Source: DSBN01 sp041686355 (GTDB lineage Bacteria > Spirochaetota > Spirochaetia > DSM-16054 > Sediminispirochaetaceae). From it: a stretch of DNA of 64,000 nt. Below the pieces are notes generated by a model, which saw only the letters and a list, made by a program, of their open reading frames with translations, was not told the origin of the DNA and did no database searches. This document shows, piece by piece, positions 34,478 to 43,620 of the stretch. Numbering within the stretch: the first letter of the stretch is position 1; each line of letters starts with the position of its first letter. The stretch lies in the NCBI GenBank assembly GCA_041686355.1, contig JAWLDZ010000005.1:7213-71212 (forward strand), written 5' to 3'. Position numbers and translations under genes: made by a program.

Positions 34478-37375
34478 CTATTTCTCCTGCTGAATACTGA
34501 ACACCGCTCCCTCTACATCTCCGTTGGTTTCAGAGAAAAGCGGTGCACCGCTGATACGCAGATTGATTTTACTTCCATCGGGCTTTTCGATGGAGTGCGC
34601 ATAATCATAGACAGGTTCATGGGTCTGCATAATTTTACTAAAAGGCAAATCCTCAACCGCTATTTCATGTCCTTCAGAGTCGGTAATTTTCCATCCCCGG
34701 TCGCCAAAACCTCGCTGCAGTATCTCTTCTCGATCGATGCCGAATACCTCTGCTGCTTTTTGATTGGCAAACACAATATTTCCCTGTTGATCAACCATTG
34801 TTTTCGCTATAGGACTGTTTTCGAGAATTCTCATAAGCAGGTCGCGTTCCTGCTCAAGTTTTTCTTCAAAACGCTTTTTTTCATCGGTATCTACAAAGGT
34901 AATTACTATGCCTTCCACTACATTATTTACAGTTCGGTAGGGTAAAATTCTCATTAAAAACCACTTTCCGGTTTTACTGACAATTTCTTTTTCCACCGGC
35001 ACTAAACTCATCAGCACTCTGTTGATATCATCCATAAACTCCTGCCCCTCAATATTGCGGGTGATATGTTCAATTGGGCGACCGACATCCATCTCCATAA
35101 TATTGATGACCTCGGTAACTGCAGGGGTGTACTTTCTAATCTTAAATTCCTTATCCAGAAACACCATCCCGATATCCGTATTATTAAGGAAGTTCTTTAC
35201 ATCGTTGTTGGCTTCCGATAGCTCCTCAATCTTATTCTGGTATTCCGCATTTACCGTATATAGTTCCTCATTCACCGACTGCAGTTCCTCATTGGTGCTC
35301 TGCAGTTCCTCATTCGAGGCAATCAGCTCTTCGTTCGTAGCCTGGAGTTCTTCATTGGATGTTTCAAGCTCCTCAATTGTTGCCTGCAGATTTTCCTTTG
35401 TGAACTGCAACTCCTGCTCTAAATCAGCAATCATTTTATTCTGCTGATCATCAAGCGTGGTTTTCTCTTGCCCCTCGGGCTTAAAGGTTCGCCCCGTATG
35501 GTCTTCAAGCATAACTAAAAAGTAGCCCACCGGGCTGTTTTGGCGATCAAGAACCGGCCTGACCGACAAGTCGACATAGCGTATGCTCTGTCCATCCTGA
35601 AGTGAAAGGTCTCTATAGGTAATAGGGCCATCTTCTTTCAGCGATTTATGCACCGCCGTACTGACCGCCGCCTTTATGCCGTGGGGCAGCATATCCAGAA
35701 CATTCAGGGATATTTTACCAGTTGGGATTTTCATAAAATCAGTAGCTTCACGACATACATGAATAAGGGATAGGTTGCGATCGATCAGAAGCGCGGGGGG
35801 TACATACTCATGGATCAGAAAATCATAAGCACTCTCTAAAATATCATCACTGCCGCTTTTATGAGCATAGATTTTCTCAGGGAACCGTTCACGCTTCTTC
35901 TTATTCGGCTGAAGGGGAGGAACAAAGTAGTCGGATATCCGGGACTGCTGAGACTTTTGCTTACACTGATAAATCTTCCACTTTGTATCGATATATGCAA
36001 AAGCCCCGCTCAGCTCCCCTACCGTTTCGCTGGAACCCAAAAACAGATACCCGTTTTTCTTAATTGAAAAATGAAAAGCACTCAGTACCCGCTGTTGGAT
36101 TTCAGGCTTTAAATAAATCAGCATATTGCGGCAGGTGACCATATCGATTGCCGAAAAAGGCGGATCCTGCATCACATTATGATTGGCAAAAATCACCATT
36201 CGACGAATCTCCGGATTTACTTGAAAGGTGTTTTCCTTCTTAGTAAAAAATTTTTGCAGCCGCTCCTGATTCACGTCAGTCACAATACTCTCCGGATACA
36301 CTCCTAAACCGGCATATTCAATGCTCTCGCGGTCTATATCCGTAGCAAATATCTTTACGTCGTAGTCTATATTCAGCTCCTGCATCTTTTCATAGAACAG
36401 AATCGCTAGGGAATAGGCCTCTTCGCCGGTAGAGCAGGCCATACACCATAAGCGCAGCTGCTGACTGTCCTGCTTCTCCTTTAATAAATCATGTACAGCG
36501 GTCTCCTTCAGCCGATCGAAGGCTTCGGTATCACGAAAAAAGCGGGTCACTCCTATTAGAAGGTCCTTATACAAGACATGGACCTCTTTCATGGATGATT
36601 CGAGGTAGGCCGCATACTCTTCCGTCGAATCAAGCTGGTTTATGCCGATTCTGCGTTCGATCCTGCGAATGACTGTGCTGTCTTTATAGGCAGAAAAATC
36701 AACTCCCACTACATCCCGTATCCGGGACAGAATCTTCGCTATTACCGTTGAGTGCTGTTTGGCAATCTCATCATCCTTCTCTGAACTGTGGTCAAGCAGG
36801 GGATGTTGAATAATTCGTGCCAATTCTTGGGTAATGTCCTTGGGCGGCAGCACATAATCAACCATGCCGGTTGCACTGGCACTGCGCGGCATTCCGTCAA
36901 ACTTGGCTGAGATATTATCCTGTGCAAAAACCAATCCCCCTGCCCCCTTGACCGCCCTGATCCCGAGAGTTCCGTCACTCCCGGTTCCGGATAAAATAAT
37001 ACCGATGGACCGCTCTTTCTGGTCTTCCGCCAGGGAACGCAAAAAGATGTCGATCGGCAGGTTTAAACTATGGCTATGGTCCTGTTCAGTGAGGAATAGC
37101 TTCCCATGGTATATCTTTAGATTCTTACGGGGCGGTATGAGATATACGTGGCTCACTTCAACCTCCATGCCGTCCTCGGCCCGCTTTACTTCCATGCTTG
37201 TATATTTCGACAGAAGTTCAACCATGAGGCTTTTATAATCCGGGGACAGGTGCTGGACGACCACAAATGCTAACTGTAGATTCTCCGGTACCGCTCGAAA
37301 AAACTCCTCCAGGGCTTCCAGTCCGCCCGCTGAAGCTCCTATGCCTACAATTCGAAAAGAACCTTTATCTTCCAT
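34478..37375 (-). CDS. CheB-CheR-PAS fusion chemosensory-type regulator
   Basis: 965 residues. The N-terminal CheB methylesterase has catalytic Ser15 (GASAGG), His42 (QHL) and Asp134 (TGSDGT) but no receiver domain. CheR methyltransferase (about 210-470) has the SAM motif CMACSTGEEAYSLA. Then come a PAS (about 525-640), a long coiled coil of repeated NEELQ/STNEEL units, and two more PAS domains. Such fusions sit beside hybrid kinases and are thought to sense and integrate signals rather than run classical chemotaxis. The downstream kinase is 12 bp away. Confidence 0.93.
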   Translation of the reverse strand: MEDKGSFRIVGIGASAGGLEALEEFFRAVPENLQLAFVVVQHLSPDYKSLMVELLSKYTSMEVKRAEDGMEVEVSHVYLIPPRKNLKIYHGKLFLTEQDHSHSLNLPIDIFLRSLAEDQKERSIGIILSGTGSDGTLGIRAVKGAGGLVFAQDNISAKFDGMPRSASATGMVDYVLPPKDITQELARIIQHPLLDHSSEKDDEIAKQHSTVIAKILSRIRDVVGVDFSAYKDSTVIRRIERRIGINQLDSTEEYAAYLESSMKEVHVLYKDLLIGVTRFFRDTEAFDRLKETAVHDLLKEKQDSQQLRLWCMACSTGEEAYSLAILFYEKMQELNIDYDVKIFATDIDRESIEYAGLGVYPESIVTDVNQERLQKFFTKKENTFQVNPEIRRMVIFANHNVMQDPPFSAIDMVTCRNMLIYLKPEIQQRVLSAFHFSIKKNGYLFLGSSETVGELSGAFAYIDTKWKIYQCKQKSQQSRISDYFVPPLQPNKKKRERFPEKIYAHKSGSDDILESAYDFLIHEYVPPALLIDRNLSLIHVCREATDFMKIPTGKISLNVLDMLPHGIKAAVSTAVHKSLKEDGPITYRDLSLQDGQSIRYVDLSVRPVLDRQNSPVGYFLVMLEDHTGRTFKPEGQEKTTLDDQQNKMIADLEQELQFTKENLQATIEELETSNEELQATNEELIASNEELQSTNEELQSVNEELYTVNAEYQNKIEELSEANNDVKNFLNNTDIGMVFLDKEFKIRKYTPAVTEVINIMEMDVGRPIEHITRNIEGQEFMDDINRVLMSLVPVEKEIVSKTGKWFLMRILPYRTVNNVVEGIVITFVDTDEKKRFEEKLEQERDLLMRILENSPIAKTMVDQQGNIVFANQKAAEVFGIDREEILQRGFGDRGWKITDSEGHEIAVEDLPFSKIMQTHEPVYDYAHSIEKPDGSKINLRISGAPLFSETNGDVEGAVFSIQQEK

Positions 37376-37516
37376 TGGAAACTCCCAATTTTCAGGTCTG
37401 TATATTGTTAGAATATACTATTATTGATTCTTTTCTTCCCGTCAAATAGATTTTGCAAATATCTGCATTCAGCTCTTACCGGGCTAGCTGGAGAGAGCAA
37501 ATAGATGATAAGGCTG

Positions 37517-37545
37517 TTGCCGCATCTTATATAAGTCATTAAAAT
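37517..37545 (+). promoter_or_regulatory. probable rpiB promoter
   Basis: TTGCCG (4/6), 17-nt spacer, TAAAAT (5/6), about 20 nt before ATG; a CAGGAGG ribosome-binding site follows. Confidence 0.55.
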
Positions 37546-37564
37546 ATCCGACAGGAGGCATCAG

Positions 37565-38008
37565 ATGGCAGGAAGAGTAGTAATCGGAATTGACCACGGA
37601 GCGTTACATATAAAAAAGACAATAATCGAACATCTAAAACAGCGCGGCTTTGAGGTAAAGGATGTGGGGGTCTTCTCGGAAGAATCGGTCGATTATCCGG
37701 ATAAAGCTGTAGATGCAGTAAAAGAGTTCCGGCAAGGCGGATACGATTTTGGAGTCGTATGCTGTGGAACGGGTATAGGTATCTCCATCAGCGCCAACAA
37801 AATGAAGGGTATAACTTGTGCAATGCCGCAAAACAGCTTTGCCGCTCAAATGGCTCGTGAACATAATAATGTAAACTTTATCGCCTTTGGCGGTAGAATT
37901 GAATATCCCGAACCTCTCGAAAAAATCTTGGACTCCTTTATCGATGCCGAATTTGCCGGGGGGAGACATTTTCAGCGAGTAAAAAAAATGAATAATCTGG
38001 AGATCTAG
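37565..38008 (+). CDS. rpiB: ribose-5-phosphate isomerase B
   Basis: Interconverts ribose-5-P and ribulose-5-P. 147 residues; GIDHGALHIKK, SVDYPDKAVDAV, the catalytic-Cys loop VVCCGTGIGISISANK, and REHNNVNFIAFGGR all match RpiB/LacAB. The usual DHAG motif reads DHGA here. ATG has CAGGAGG upstream. The gene stops just before the duplicated gap edge at 38019. Confidence 0.93.
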   Translation: MAGRVVIGIDHGALHIKKTIIEHLKQRGFEVKDVGVFSEESVDYPDKAVDAVKEFRQGGYDFGVVCCGTGIGISISANKMKGITCAMPQNSFAAQMAREHNNVNFIAFGGRIEYPEPLEKILDSFIDAEFAGGRHFQRVKKMNNLEI

Positions 38009-38018
38009 AGTGCTTAAA

Positions 38019-38117
38019 GCGACTGCATGAAGACTCGGCAGACACAAAACTATAAACAGTTTTTAATGGCAGGTTTTATCCTGTTTACTGCTTTCGTGAT
38101 GTTGGTGGGTATTTTTT
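38019..38117 (+). repeat. 99-bp duplicated contig end, left copy
   Basis: Identical to 38218-38316, with a 100-N gap between them. It begins GCGACTGCATGAAG and ends in six T. The pattern fits an unmerged k-mer overlap between two contigs, so there is probably only one copy in the genome. Confidence 0.9.
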
Positions 38118-38217
38118 NNNNNNNNNNNNNNNNNNNNNNNNNNNNNNNNNNNNNNNNNNNNNNNNNNNNNNNNNNNNNNNNNNNNNNNNNNNNNNNNNNN
38201 NNNNNNNNNNNNNNNNN
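38118..38217. other. assembly gap of 100 N flanked by identical 99-bp ends
   Basis: Exactly 100 N. Because the flanks are the same sequence, the true gap may be zero or negative. The break falls at a T homopolymer. Confidence 0.97.
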
Positions 38218-38316
38218 GCGACTGCATGAAGACTCGGCAGACACAAAACTATAAACAGTTTTTAATGGCAGGTTTTATCCTGTTTACTGCTTTCGTGATG
38301 TTGGTGGGTATTTTTT
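38218..38316 (+). repeat. 99-bp duplicated contig end, right copy
   Basis: Same 99 bases as 38019-38117. It continues directly into the sensor-kinase relic. Confidence 0.9.
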
Positions 38317-38750
38317 CTATACATCATATGTGCAGCGATCCATCACCGATCAGGAACGAAGGGTTTCAAACCTGTATATTTCCTGGATTGATCTGAACGA
38401 GGAGCTGTATCAAAGTTCTTACGGCCCATCCTCATACTCACAGTTACTTACCACACTATCCAGATTTAAGACTGTCCTGCAGGAGAACTTCCTAAGTGAC
38501 AAGCTGTTTGAGGCGAAACTTAGAGTTGAAGCACTGGCAAACACCTTACAATTTAGACCACATAGGTGTGGTAGGAGCTGTCCGCAGTTTATGCAATAAC
38601 CTCTCTGTACAAACCGGAACCCATCTCGGTCTGACCAGTATGCAAGAACGTACTAAGATGCTGCATGGAGAGTTCTCCATTAGCTCATCTATCGGACGGG
38701 GCACTGAAAATAAGGTAAAGGTTCCTATGCAATACAAGACTGCAATGTAA
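38226..38750 (+). pseudogene. broken sensor histidine kinase (LytS/NarX-like)
   Basis: ATG at 38226 opens a membrane segment (FLMAGFILFTAFVMLVGIF). The frame is lost at a run of six T (38311-38316); one more T would continue into FYTSYVQRSITDQERRVSNL, the helical sensor read from 38330 to about 38550. A second shift leads to DHIGVVGAVRSLCNNLSVQTG, which jumps to LGLTSMQERTKMLHGEFSIS and IGRGTE, the C-terminal G2 box of NarL-partner kinases. The phospho-acceptor His and the N/G1 boxes are missing. The first shift could be an assembly error, but the internal deletions look real. Confidence 0.7.
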
Positions 38751-38840
38751 GGTAATTTTTTTTAATTTTTCTGAAGCAGGAATGCGTATTTCTCCTCTAT
38801 TAATATAGAACTAATCCCGCACTGAATTATGGAGGAGATT

Positions 38841-39779
38841 ATGCGATACCCCGCACTTATTTTGTTGACCACAAGTACCCTGCTGTTCAACCTCAGTTGC
38901 CTCAGCTCCAACAGCAATCCCGAAGACATCCAGAGGAGCGCTTACTGCACTGTAGATGTTTTTCCGTCCTCGACAGCCGTAAGCCCTGTGAACCACTTAA
39001 ATGCGTATTGTGCAGTTCACAGTCTCTACAGCGGACTGATCTTGCCGCTTGAGCTGGTTCACACTATGAGCCTCAAGACCAAATATCAGCTGATATGCGC
39101 CATATGGAAAACCTGTGAGCAAGAGGTTTCAGTTGATAAAATCGAGGTGTCTAACTATTTTGAACATGGAACTCTACACATCATTCCCAAATTCAGCTCT
39201 ATTACTACTCCCCTGCTTGAGTGGCACAGTAACGCTATTTACAGCCCAATTACTAAATCACCACTCAAGGGGCGCGGTGATTTTCTCAGCCAAGAAGCCT
39301 TACCTCTGCAGAATATTCATGACACCGTTTTTATACTGGAGGGGCATGCAGTTCGCCAATCCGAGCTTTTTTCTGTACAGCACGAACAGAGATTGCAAAA
39401 GGAAGGTGCTGCTCTGCATTTGGCACATTTTTATCTTCATGACGGGCAATCCGGTAACGACCACCTTATAGCACCGCTCATAAAAAAACAGCTCCAGGAT
39501 CAACAAAACAGTTCCTCCGCAAAGGCAGTTGTGTCCCTTAGCCTGGTTCGCTTTCACCTGTATCACCAGAACTACAACGCCGCATATAATCAGCTGGAAA
39601 GCCTTAGGCCTTATGTAGTGGATTTCACACCGGCATTGCAGCGGTTATACCGATTTACCTATGAAGTCTATTGCTTAAGCCATGCGTTTGATTTGCAGAA
39701 CGACTCACTTTTGATAGAATATACACAGTTTTCTCAAGGAGTGAATCAAGGAGTGGAATCAAGGAGAACGAGTTTTTAG
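38841..39779 (+). CDS. hypothetical lipoprotein
   Basis: 312 residues. The N-terminus has a signal peptide ending in LLFNLSC, a plausible lipobox. ATG at 38841 is preferred over 38829 because GGAGGAG lies between them. The body is soluble, Leu/Gln/His-rich and partly helical, with no recognised domain; the C-terminal part (about 220-300) could be TPR-like. It is followed one base later by the DUF434 gene. Codon use (many AT-ending codons) and the decayed neighbours suggest accessory DNA. Confidence 0.65.
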   Translation: MRYPALILLTTSTLLFNLSCLSSNSNPEDIQRSAYCTVDVFPSSTAVSPVNHLNAYCAVHSLYSGLILPLELVHTMSLKTKYQLICAIWKTCEQEVSVDKIEVSNYFEHGTLHIIPKFSSITTPLLEWHSNAIYSPITKSPLKGRGDFLSQEALPLQNIHDTVFILEGHAVRQSELFSVQHEQRLQKEGAALHLAHFYLHDGQSGNDHLIAPLIKKQLQDQQNSSSAKAVVSLSLVRFHLYHQNYNAAYNQLESLRPYVVDFTPALQRLYRFTYEVYCLSHAFDLQNDSLLIEYTQFSQGVNQGVESRRTSF

Positions 39780-39780
39780 A

Positions 39781-40521
39781 ATGCGTCGTGAGTTTACAGA
39801 GCCGCAGTTTAGCCGCGCAGCCGCCGATTATTACCATCTCCTTAACAAGGGCTATCCGGAGAAGCGAACCCGGCTGTTAGTTGCCGACCGTTACCAGCTC
39901 AACCAAGCCCAAAGAACAGTACTTTACCGGGGTATCTTCCCAAAGACAGTTAACCAAAACAGGAAGCTGAAACAGCTGTATAAATCGGATCTACAGAACT
40001 ACTGCCTTAGCATCGACTTTTTGAACTTGGTTTATCTTGTGATGAACTATCTCTATGGTCGTAACCTTTTTATTGCAACCGACGGCTTTCTTCGGGATGA
40101 TGGAGAAAATTATTCTCATTACTCCTCAGTTACCTTTTTTGATAAGGTACTTAAGCTGATTCTTACAGCACTTGCCGTGATACGACCTCCTATGATAGAA
40201 ATTGTCATCGAAGCGGAAAATATTCCACAATCCCTGCTCAGTTACACCGAACCGGAGTATCTATCCAAGGCACTTAGTACATGCGAAACCGCCGTATCTG
40301 TGAGGACCACCGGAGCTGTTCATAGACATTTAAAAACTACCGGAGATTCAATTATCGTAAGTGCCGATTCCCGCATTATTGACCATAGCCATACCGGGGT
40401 CTTTGATCTAGGGCATTTTATACTCGACTATAGTTACAAAGCCGATTTTCCTGATTTAGCACAAATAATAAAAAATACTGATCCCAACTGGGATGAACGA
40501 GAAACTACTTGTGAAGTATAA
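39781..40521 (+). CDS. DUF434-family protein
   Basis: 246 residues. The N-terminal DYYHLLNKGYPEKRTRLLVADRYQLN and RTVLYRGIF resemble DUF434. The middle GRNLFIATDGFLRDDG resembles the conserved Asp-rich block of the same family and of the associated C-terminal domain. Function unknown. It begins one base after the lipoprotein stop; three AAGGAG copies precede it, the nearest 14 nt from ATG, so the ribosome-binding site is unusual. Confidence 0.7.
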   Translation: MRREFTEPQFSRAAADYYHLLNKGYPEKRTRLLVADRYQLNQAQRTVLYRGIFPKTVNQNRKLKQLYKSDLQNYCLSIDFLNLVYLVMNYLYGRNLFIATDGFLRDDGENYSHYSSVTFFDKVLKLILTALAVIRPPMIEIVIEAENIPQSLLSYTEPEYLSKALSTCETAVSVRTTGAVHRHLKTTGDSIIVSADSRIIDHSHTGVFDLGHFILDYSYKADFPDLAQIIKNTDPNWDERETTCEV

Positions 40522-40551
40522 GCATTTGGGGTATTTTAGATAAAACCAACT

Positions 40552-41676
40552 ATGAAATACGTTGACGATTTTATGAAGAGCCCTGAGGCTATAAAGCACT
40601 ATGATCTGCTGAACTCATTGGGTATTTTTGATCATTTAGCAAACTCCAAACGCCGGATTCACGATTTGGAGGAATTACTATCGGATGCAATTGAGATATT
40701 CAATCAAGACAGCGGTGACAACCTTATTGAATATATCACCTCAAATCTGGTAGACCGCTTTGTACCGAGTTTTCTCCAATTTGTTTTGAAACTGCACGGG
40801 GATGATCAAAAGCCGCGCACAATTTGTTATCATAATCTAAAGCGAGTTGAGTCCCCTGCCCCAATCCATTCCCTTGAGGCTTACAACCGATACTTTTCCT
40901 CTTATCCGGGAACCATCAGTTTCTCTCTGTTTGAATACTCGGTTCATAATAAGGCTGCGGCGGAGCAGCTCAAACCGCTTGATCCTGAAATAATTGTGCC
41001 CATCAGCGGACCGGATGAGCTTTACGGCATGATCATTGTCGGTAAGAAAATAGTAGACGGGGAGTACTCTGACGAAGAGACAATTTATATCGATCGCTTA
41101 TTGAAGTTTGCCTCCTTAAGCTTTCAAAATGTAATTCATTACCGCAGCAGTGTGACCGATTTTAAAACTCAACTGTATAATCACTCGTTCTTTCGAAAAC
41201 GACTGAGTGAAGAGTTAGCCAAAGTCCAGCGTCATAACAACAGTATATCCATTCTTCTGCTGGATATTGATCACTTCAAACAACTCAACGACCTCCACGG
41301 CCACCTGGCCGGTGACAAGGTGCTTTTCCATCTATCCCGAAACCTGGAGCATACACTGCGCCAAGAGGATGTAATTGCCCGTTTTGGAGGCGAGGAGTTT
41401 ATCATTCTGCTTCCCGAGAGTTCAAAGGATGCTGCATTTTATGTGGCCGAACGAGTTCGCAAAGAAATTGAGCTTATGGAAGTCTCTTACATGGAAAAGA
41501 CCTTGAAAATCACGGTGAGTATCGGAGTAAACCATATTAACTCAACCCGATATGCCTCGCCGTTGAAGCTTATCGAGCAGGCGGATAAGGCACTGTATCA
41601 CTCAAAGGAGAACGGGCGAAACTGCGTTACCTTTTATAAGCCCGGCCTTCTGTTTAAGGTTACCCACATTGGATAA
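40552..41676 (+). CDS. diguanylate cyclase (GGDEF) with N-terminal GAF-like region
   Basis: 374 residues. A non-membrane N-terminal region (1-200) that looks GAF-like is followed by a GGDEF domain: LLLDIDHFKQLNDLHGHLAGD and active site ARFGGEEFIILLPE (GGEEF). No I-site RxxD directly upstream of GGEEF: the residues there are RQED, so inhibition by c-di-GMP is possible. Makes c-di-GMP. The last residues run into a kinase relic. Confidence 0.92.
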   Translation: MKYVDDFMKSPEAIKHYDLLNSLGIFDHLANSKRRIHDLEELLSDAIEIFNQDSGDNLIEYITSNLVDRFVPSFLQFVLKLHGDDQKPRTICYHNLKRVESPAPIHSLEAYNRYFSSYPGTISFSLFEYSVHNKAAAEQLKPLDPEIIVPISGPDELYGMIIVGKKIVDGEYSDEETIYIDRLLKFASLSFQNVIHYRSSVTDFKTQLYNHSFFRKRLSEELAKVQRHNNSISILLLDIDHFKQLNDLHGHLAGDKVLFHLSRNLEHTLRQEDVIARFGGEEFIILLPESSKDAAFYVAERVRKEIELMEVSYMEKTLKITVSIGVNHINSTRYASPLKLIEQADKALYHSKENGRNCVTFYKPGLLFKVTHIG

Positions 41677-41767
41677 AGAGTACGAGAATACATGCAACCA
41701 AGGTCGTTTGTGGGTAAAGAGTAGTCCAAATCAGGGCACAGTTTTCTATATCAGTCTTCCAAGATAA
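41669..41767 (+). pseudogene. C-terminal scar of a histidine kinase HATPase domain
   Basis: Frame +1 relative to the cyclase end reads KEYENTCNQGRLWVKSSPNQ then GTVFYISLPR and a stop. This is the G2-box end of a HATPase domain (G-G-R-L-W-x-x-S-x-x-x-x-G-T-x-F). No kinase core precedes it, so it is a remnant left after deletion or replacement. Confidence 0.65.
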
Positions 41768-41882
41768 ATATCCAAGATAGATATATAGACGCCTTACATT
41801 TTTTTTCCGGTATGCTACTATCAGCAGCAAGAATTATAATAAGAATTTTAAATAGAGGCACATAACGAAAGAGGTGGAGAAT

Positions 41883-43577
41883 ATGGACACTACTAAAAAT
41901 GAACGTTCCCTAAATTTTATCGAACGGGTTATTGAAAAGGATTTGGAAGAGGGAAAGCATGGCGGACAAGTGGTAACCCGTTTCCCCCCTGAACCGAACG
42001 GCTACCTTCATATCGGTCATGCAAAATCGATCTGCCTCAATTTTGGTCTGGCTGAGAAATACAACGGCCGCTGCCACCTGCGCTTTGACGATACCAATCC
42101 GGAAAAAGAGGAAGTTGAATATATCGATTCAATCAAAGAGGATGTCCATTGGCTCGGCTTCGACTGGGGCAGCCACGAATATTTTGCATCGGACTATTTT
42201 GAACAGTTGTACGAATATGCGGTTACCCTCATCAAGGCCGGAAAGGCCTATGTAGACAGTCTTTCACCGGAGGAAATCCGAAAGTACCGGGGTACCTTGA
42301 AAGAGCCGGGAAAAGAGAGCCCCGACCGCTCCCGGCCTATCGAAGAGAGCTTGGATTTATTCAGACGGATGCGTGAGGGGGAGTTTGAGGAAGGCACCTA
42401 TGTGCTGCGAGCCAGGATAGACATGGCTTCCGGAAACCTGAATATGCGCGATCCTACCCTCTACCGTATAAAGAAAATAAAACACCATCGTACCGGTGAA
42501 ACCTGGACGATTTACCCCATGTATGACTTTACCCATCCCCTTTCTGATGCGATTGAGGGGATTACCCACTCGATCTGTACTCTTGAGTTTGAAGACCACC
42601 GGCCCCTGTACGACTGGGTAGTGGAGGCTTCCGGGATTGAACATCAACCACGACAGTACGAATTTGCCCGGCTTAATCTAAACCACACGGTGATGAGCAA
42701 ACGGAAACTCCTAAAACTTGTCCAAGAAGGTCATGTGGATGGATGGGACGATCCGCGGATGCCGACAATCTCCGGCCTTCGCCGCAGGGGTTACACCCCC
42801 GAGTCTATTAGAGATTTTGCAGATCGAATCGGGGTAGCCAAGGCAAACAGCACTATCGACATCGCCCTTTTAGAGCATTGCCTGCGAGAGGACCTAAACC
42901 AGAGGGCTCAGCGGGTGATGGGAGTTATCGATCCGGTGAAAGTGATAATCGACAACTACCCTGAAGATCAGGAGGAGTGGCTGGAAGCAGAGAATAATCC
43001 CGAGGACAGCTCCGCCGGCAGCCGGCAGATTCCTTTCAGCCGTGAGCTGTATATAGAGCGTGAGGATTTCATGGAGGAACCACCCAAGAAATTTTTCAGA
43101 CTCGCCCCAGGAAGGGAGGTACGTCTGAAACATGCCTATTACATAACCTGCGTTGACTACAAAAAGAATCCAGAGAGTGGAGAGATAGACGAGATACACT
43201 GCACCTATGATCCGGCTTCCCGAGGAGGCTGGACCGATGACGGACGTAAAGTAAAGGGAACGAGCCACTGGGTATCGGCGCGCCACGCCTTAGAGGCGGA
43301 AGTGCGAATATACGACCATCTATTTACTACCGAAAACCCGGGTGAAGCCACTGGTAATTTTTTAGATGAAATGAATCCCGAATCGCTGCAGATAGTCAAC
43401 AATGCGAAACTGGAACCCTTACTAAAAAATGCCGAACCTGGAAACTTTTTTCAGTTTCTGCGCAAGGGCTACTTTTGCGTAGACATAAAACACTCCGCTC
43501 CCGGCCGGCCGGTTTTCAACCGCACCGTTTCAATGAGGGATACCTGGGCTAAACTGAAAAAGAAGATGGAAACATAG
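41883..43577 (+). CDS. glnS: glutaminyl-tRNA synthetase
   Basis: Charges tRNA-Gln with glutamine. 564 residues; class I HIGH motif in PPEPNGYLHIGHAK and KMSKS counterpart VMSKRKL. The C-terminal anticodon-binding beta barrel is intact. ATG at 41883 follows AGGTGGAG; GTG at 41874 is a less likely start. About 205 bp upstream hold only the kinase scar and an AT-rich promoter-like stretch. Confidence 0.96.
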   Translation: MDTTKNERSLNFIERVIEKDLEEGKHGGQVVTRFPPEPNGYLHIGHAKSICLNFGLAEKYNGRCHLRFDDTNPEKEEVEYIDSIKEDVHWLGFDWGSHEYFASDYFEQLYEYAVTLIKAGKAYVDSLSPEEIRKYRGTLKEPGKESPDRSRPIEESLDLFRRMREGEFEEGTYVLRARIDMASGNLNMRDPTLYRIKKIKHHRTGETWTIYPMYDFTHPLSDAIEGITHSICTLEFEDHRPLYDWVVEASGIEHQPRQYEFARLNLNHTVMSKRKLLKLVQEGHVDGWDDPRMPTISGLRRRGYTPESIRDFADRIGVAKANSTIDIALLEHCLREDLNQRAQRVMGVIDPVKVIIDNYPEDQEEWLEAENNPEDSSAGSRQIPFSRELYIEREDFMEEPPKKFFRLAPGREVRLKHAYYITCVDYKKNPESGEIDEIHCTYDPASRGGWTDDGRKVKGTSHWVSARHALEAEVRIYDHLFTTENPGEATGNFLDEMNPESLQIVNNAKLEPLLKNAEPGNFFQFLRKGYFCVDIKHSAPGRPVFNRTVSMRDTWAKLKKKMET

Positions 43578-43620
43578 TTCAGCGGCTTGAAGTTCCGACA
43601 ATTCCGGCCGTTCCGGCGGA

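Noticed and set aside
38019..38316. Duplicated gene start as a real tandem duplication
   Set aside because: The exact 99-bp identity around exactly 100 N points to an assembly artefact.
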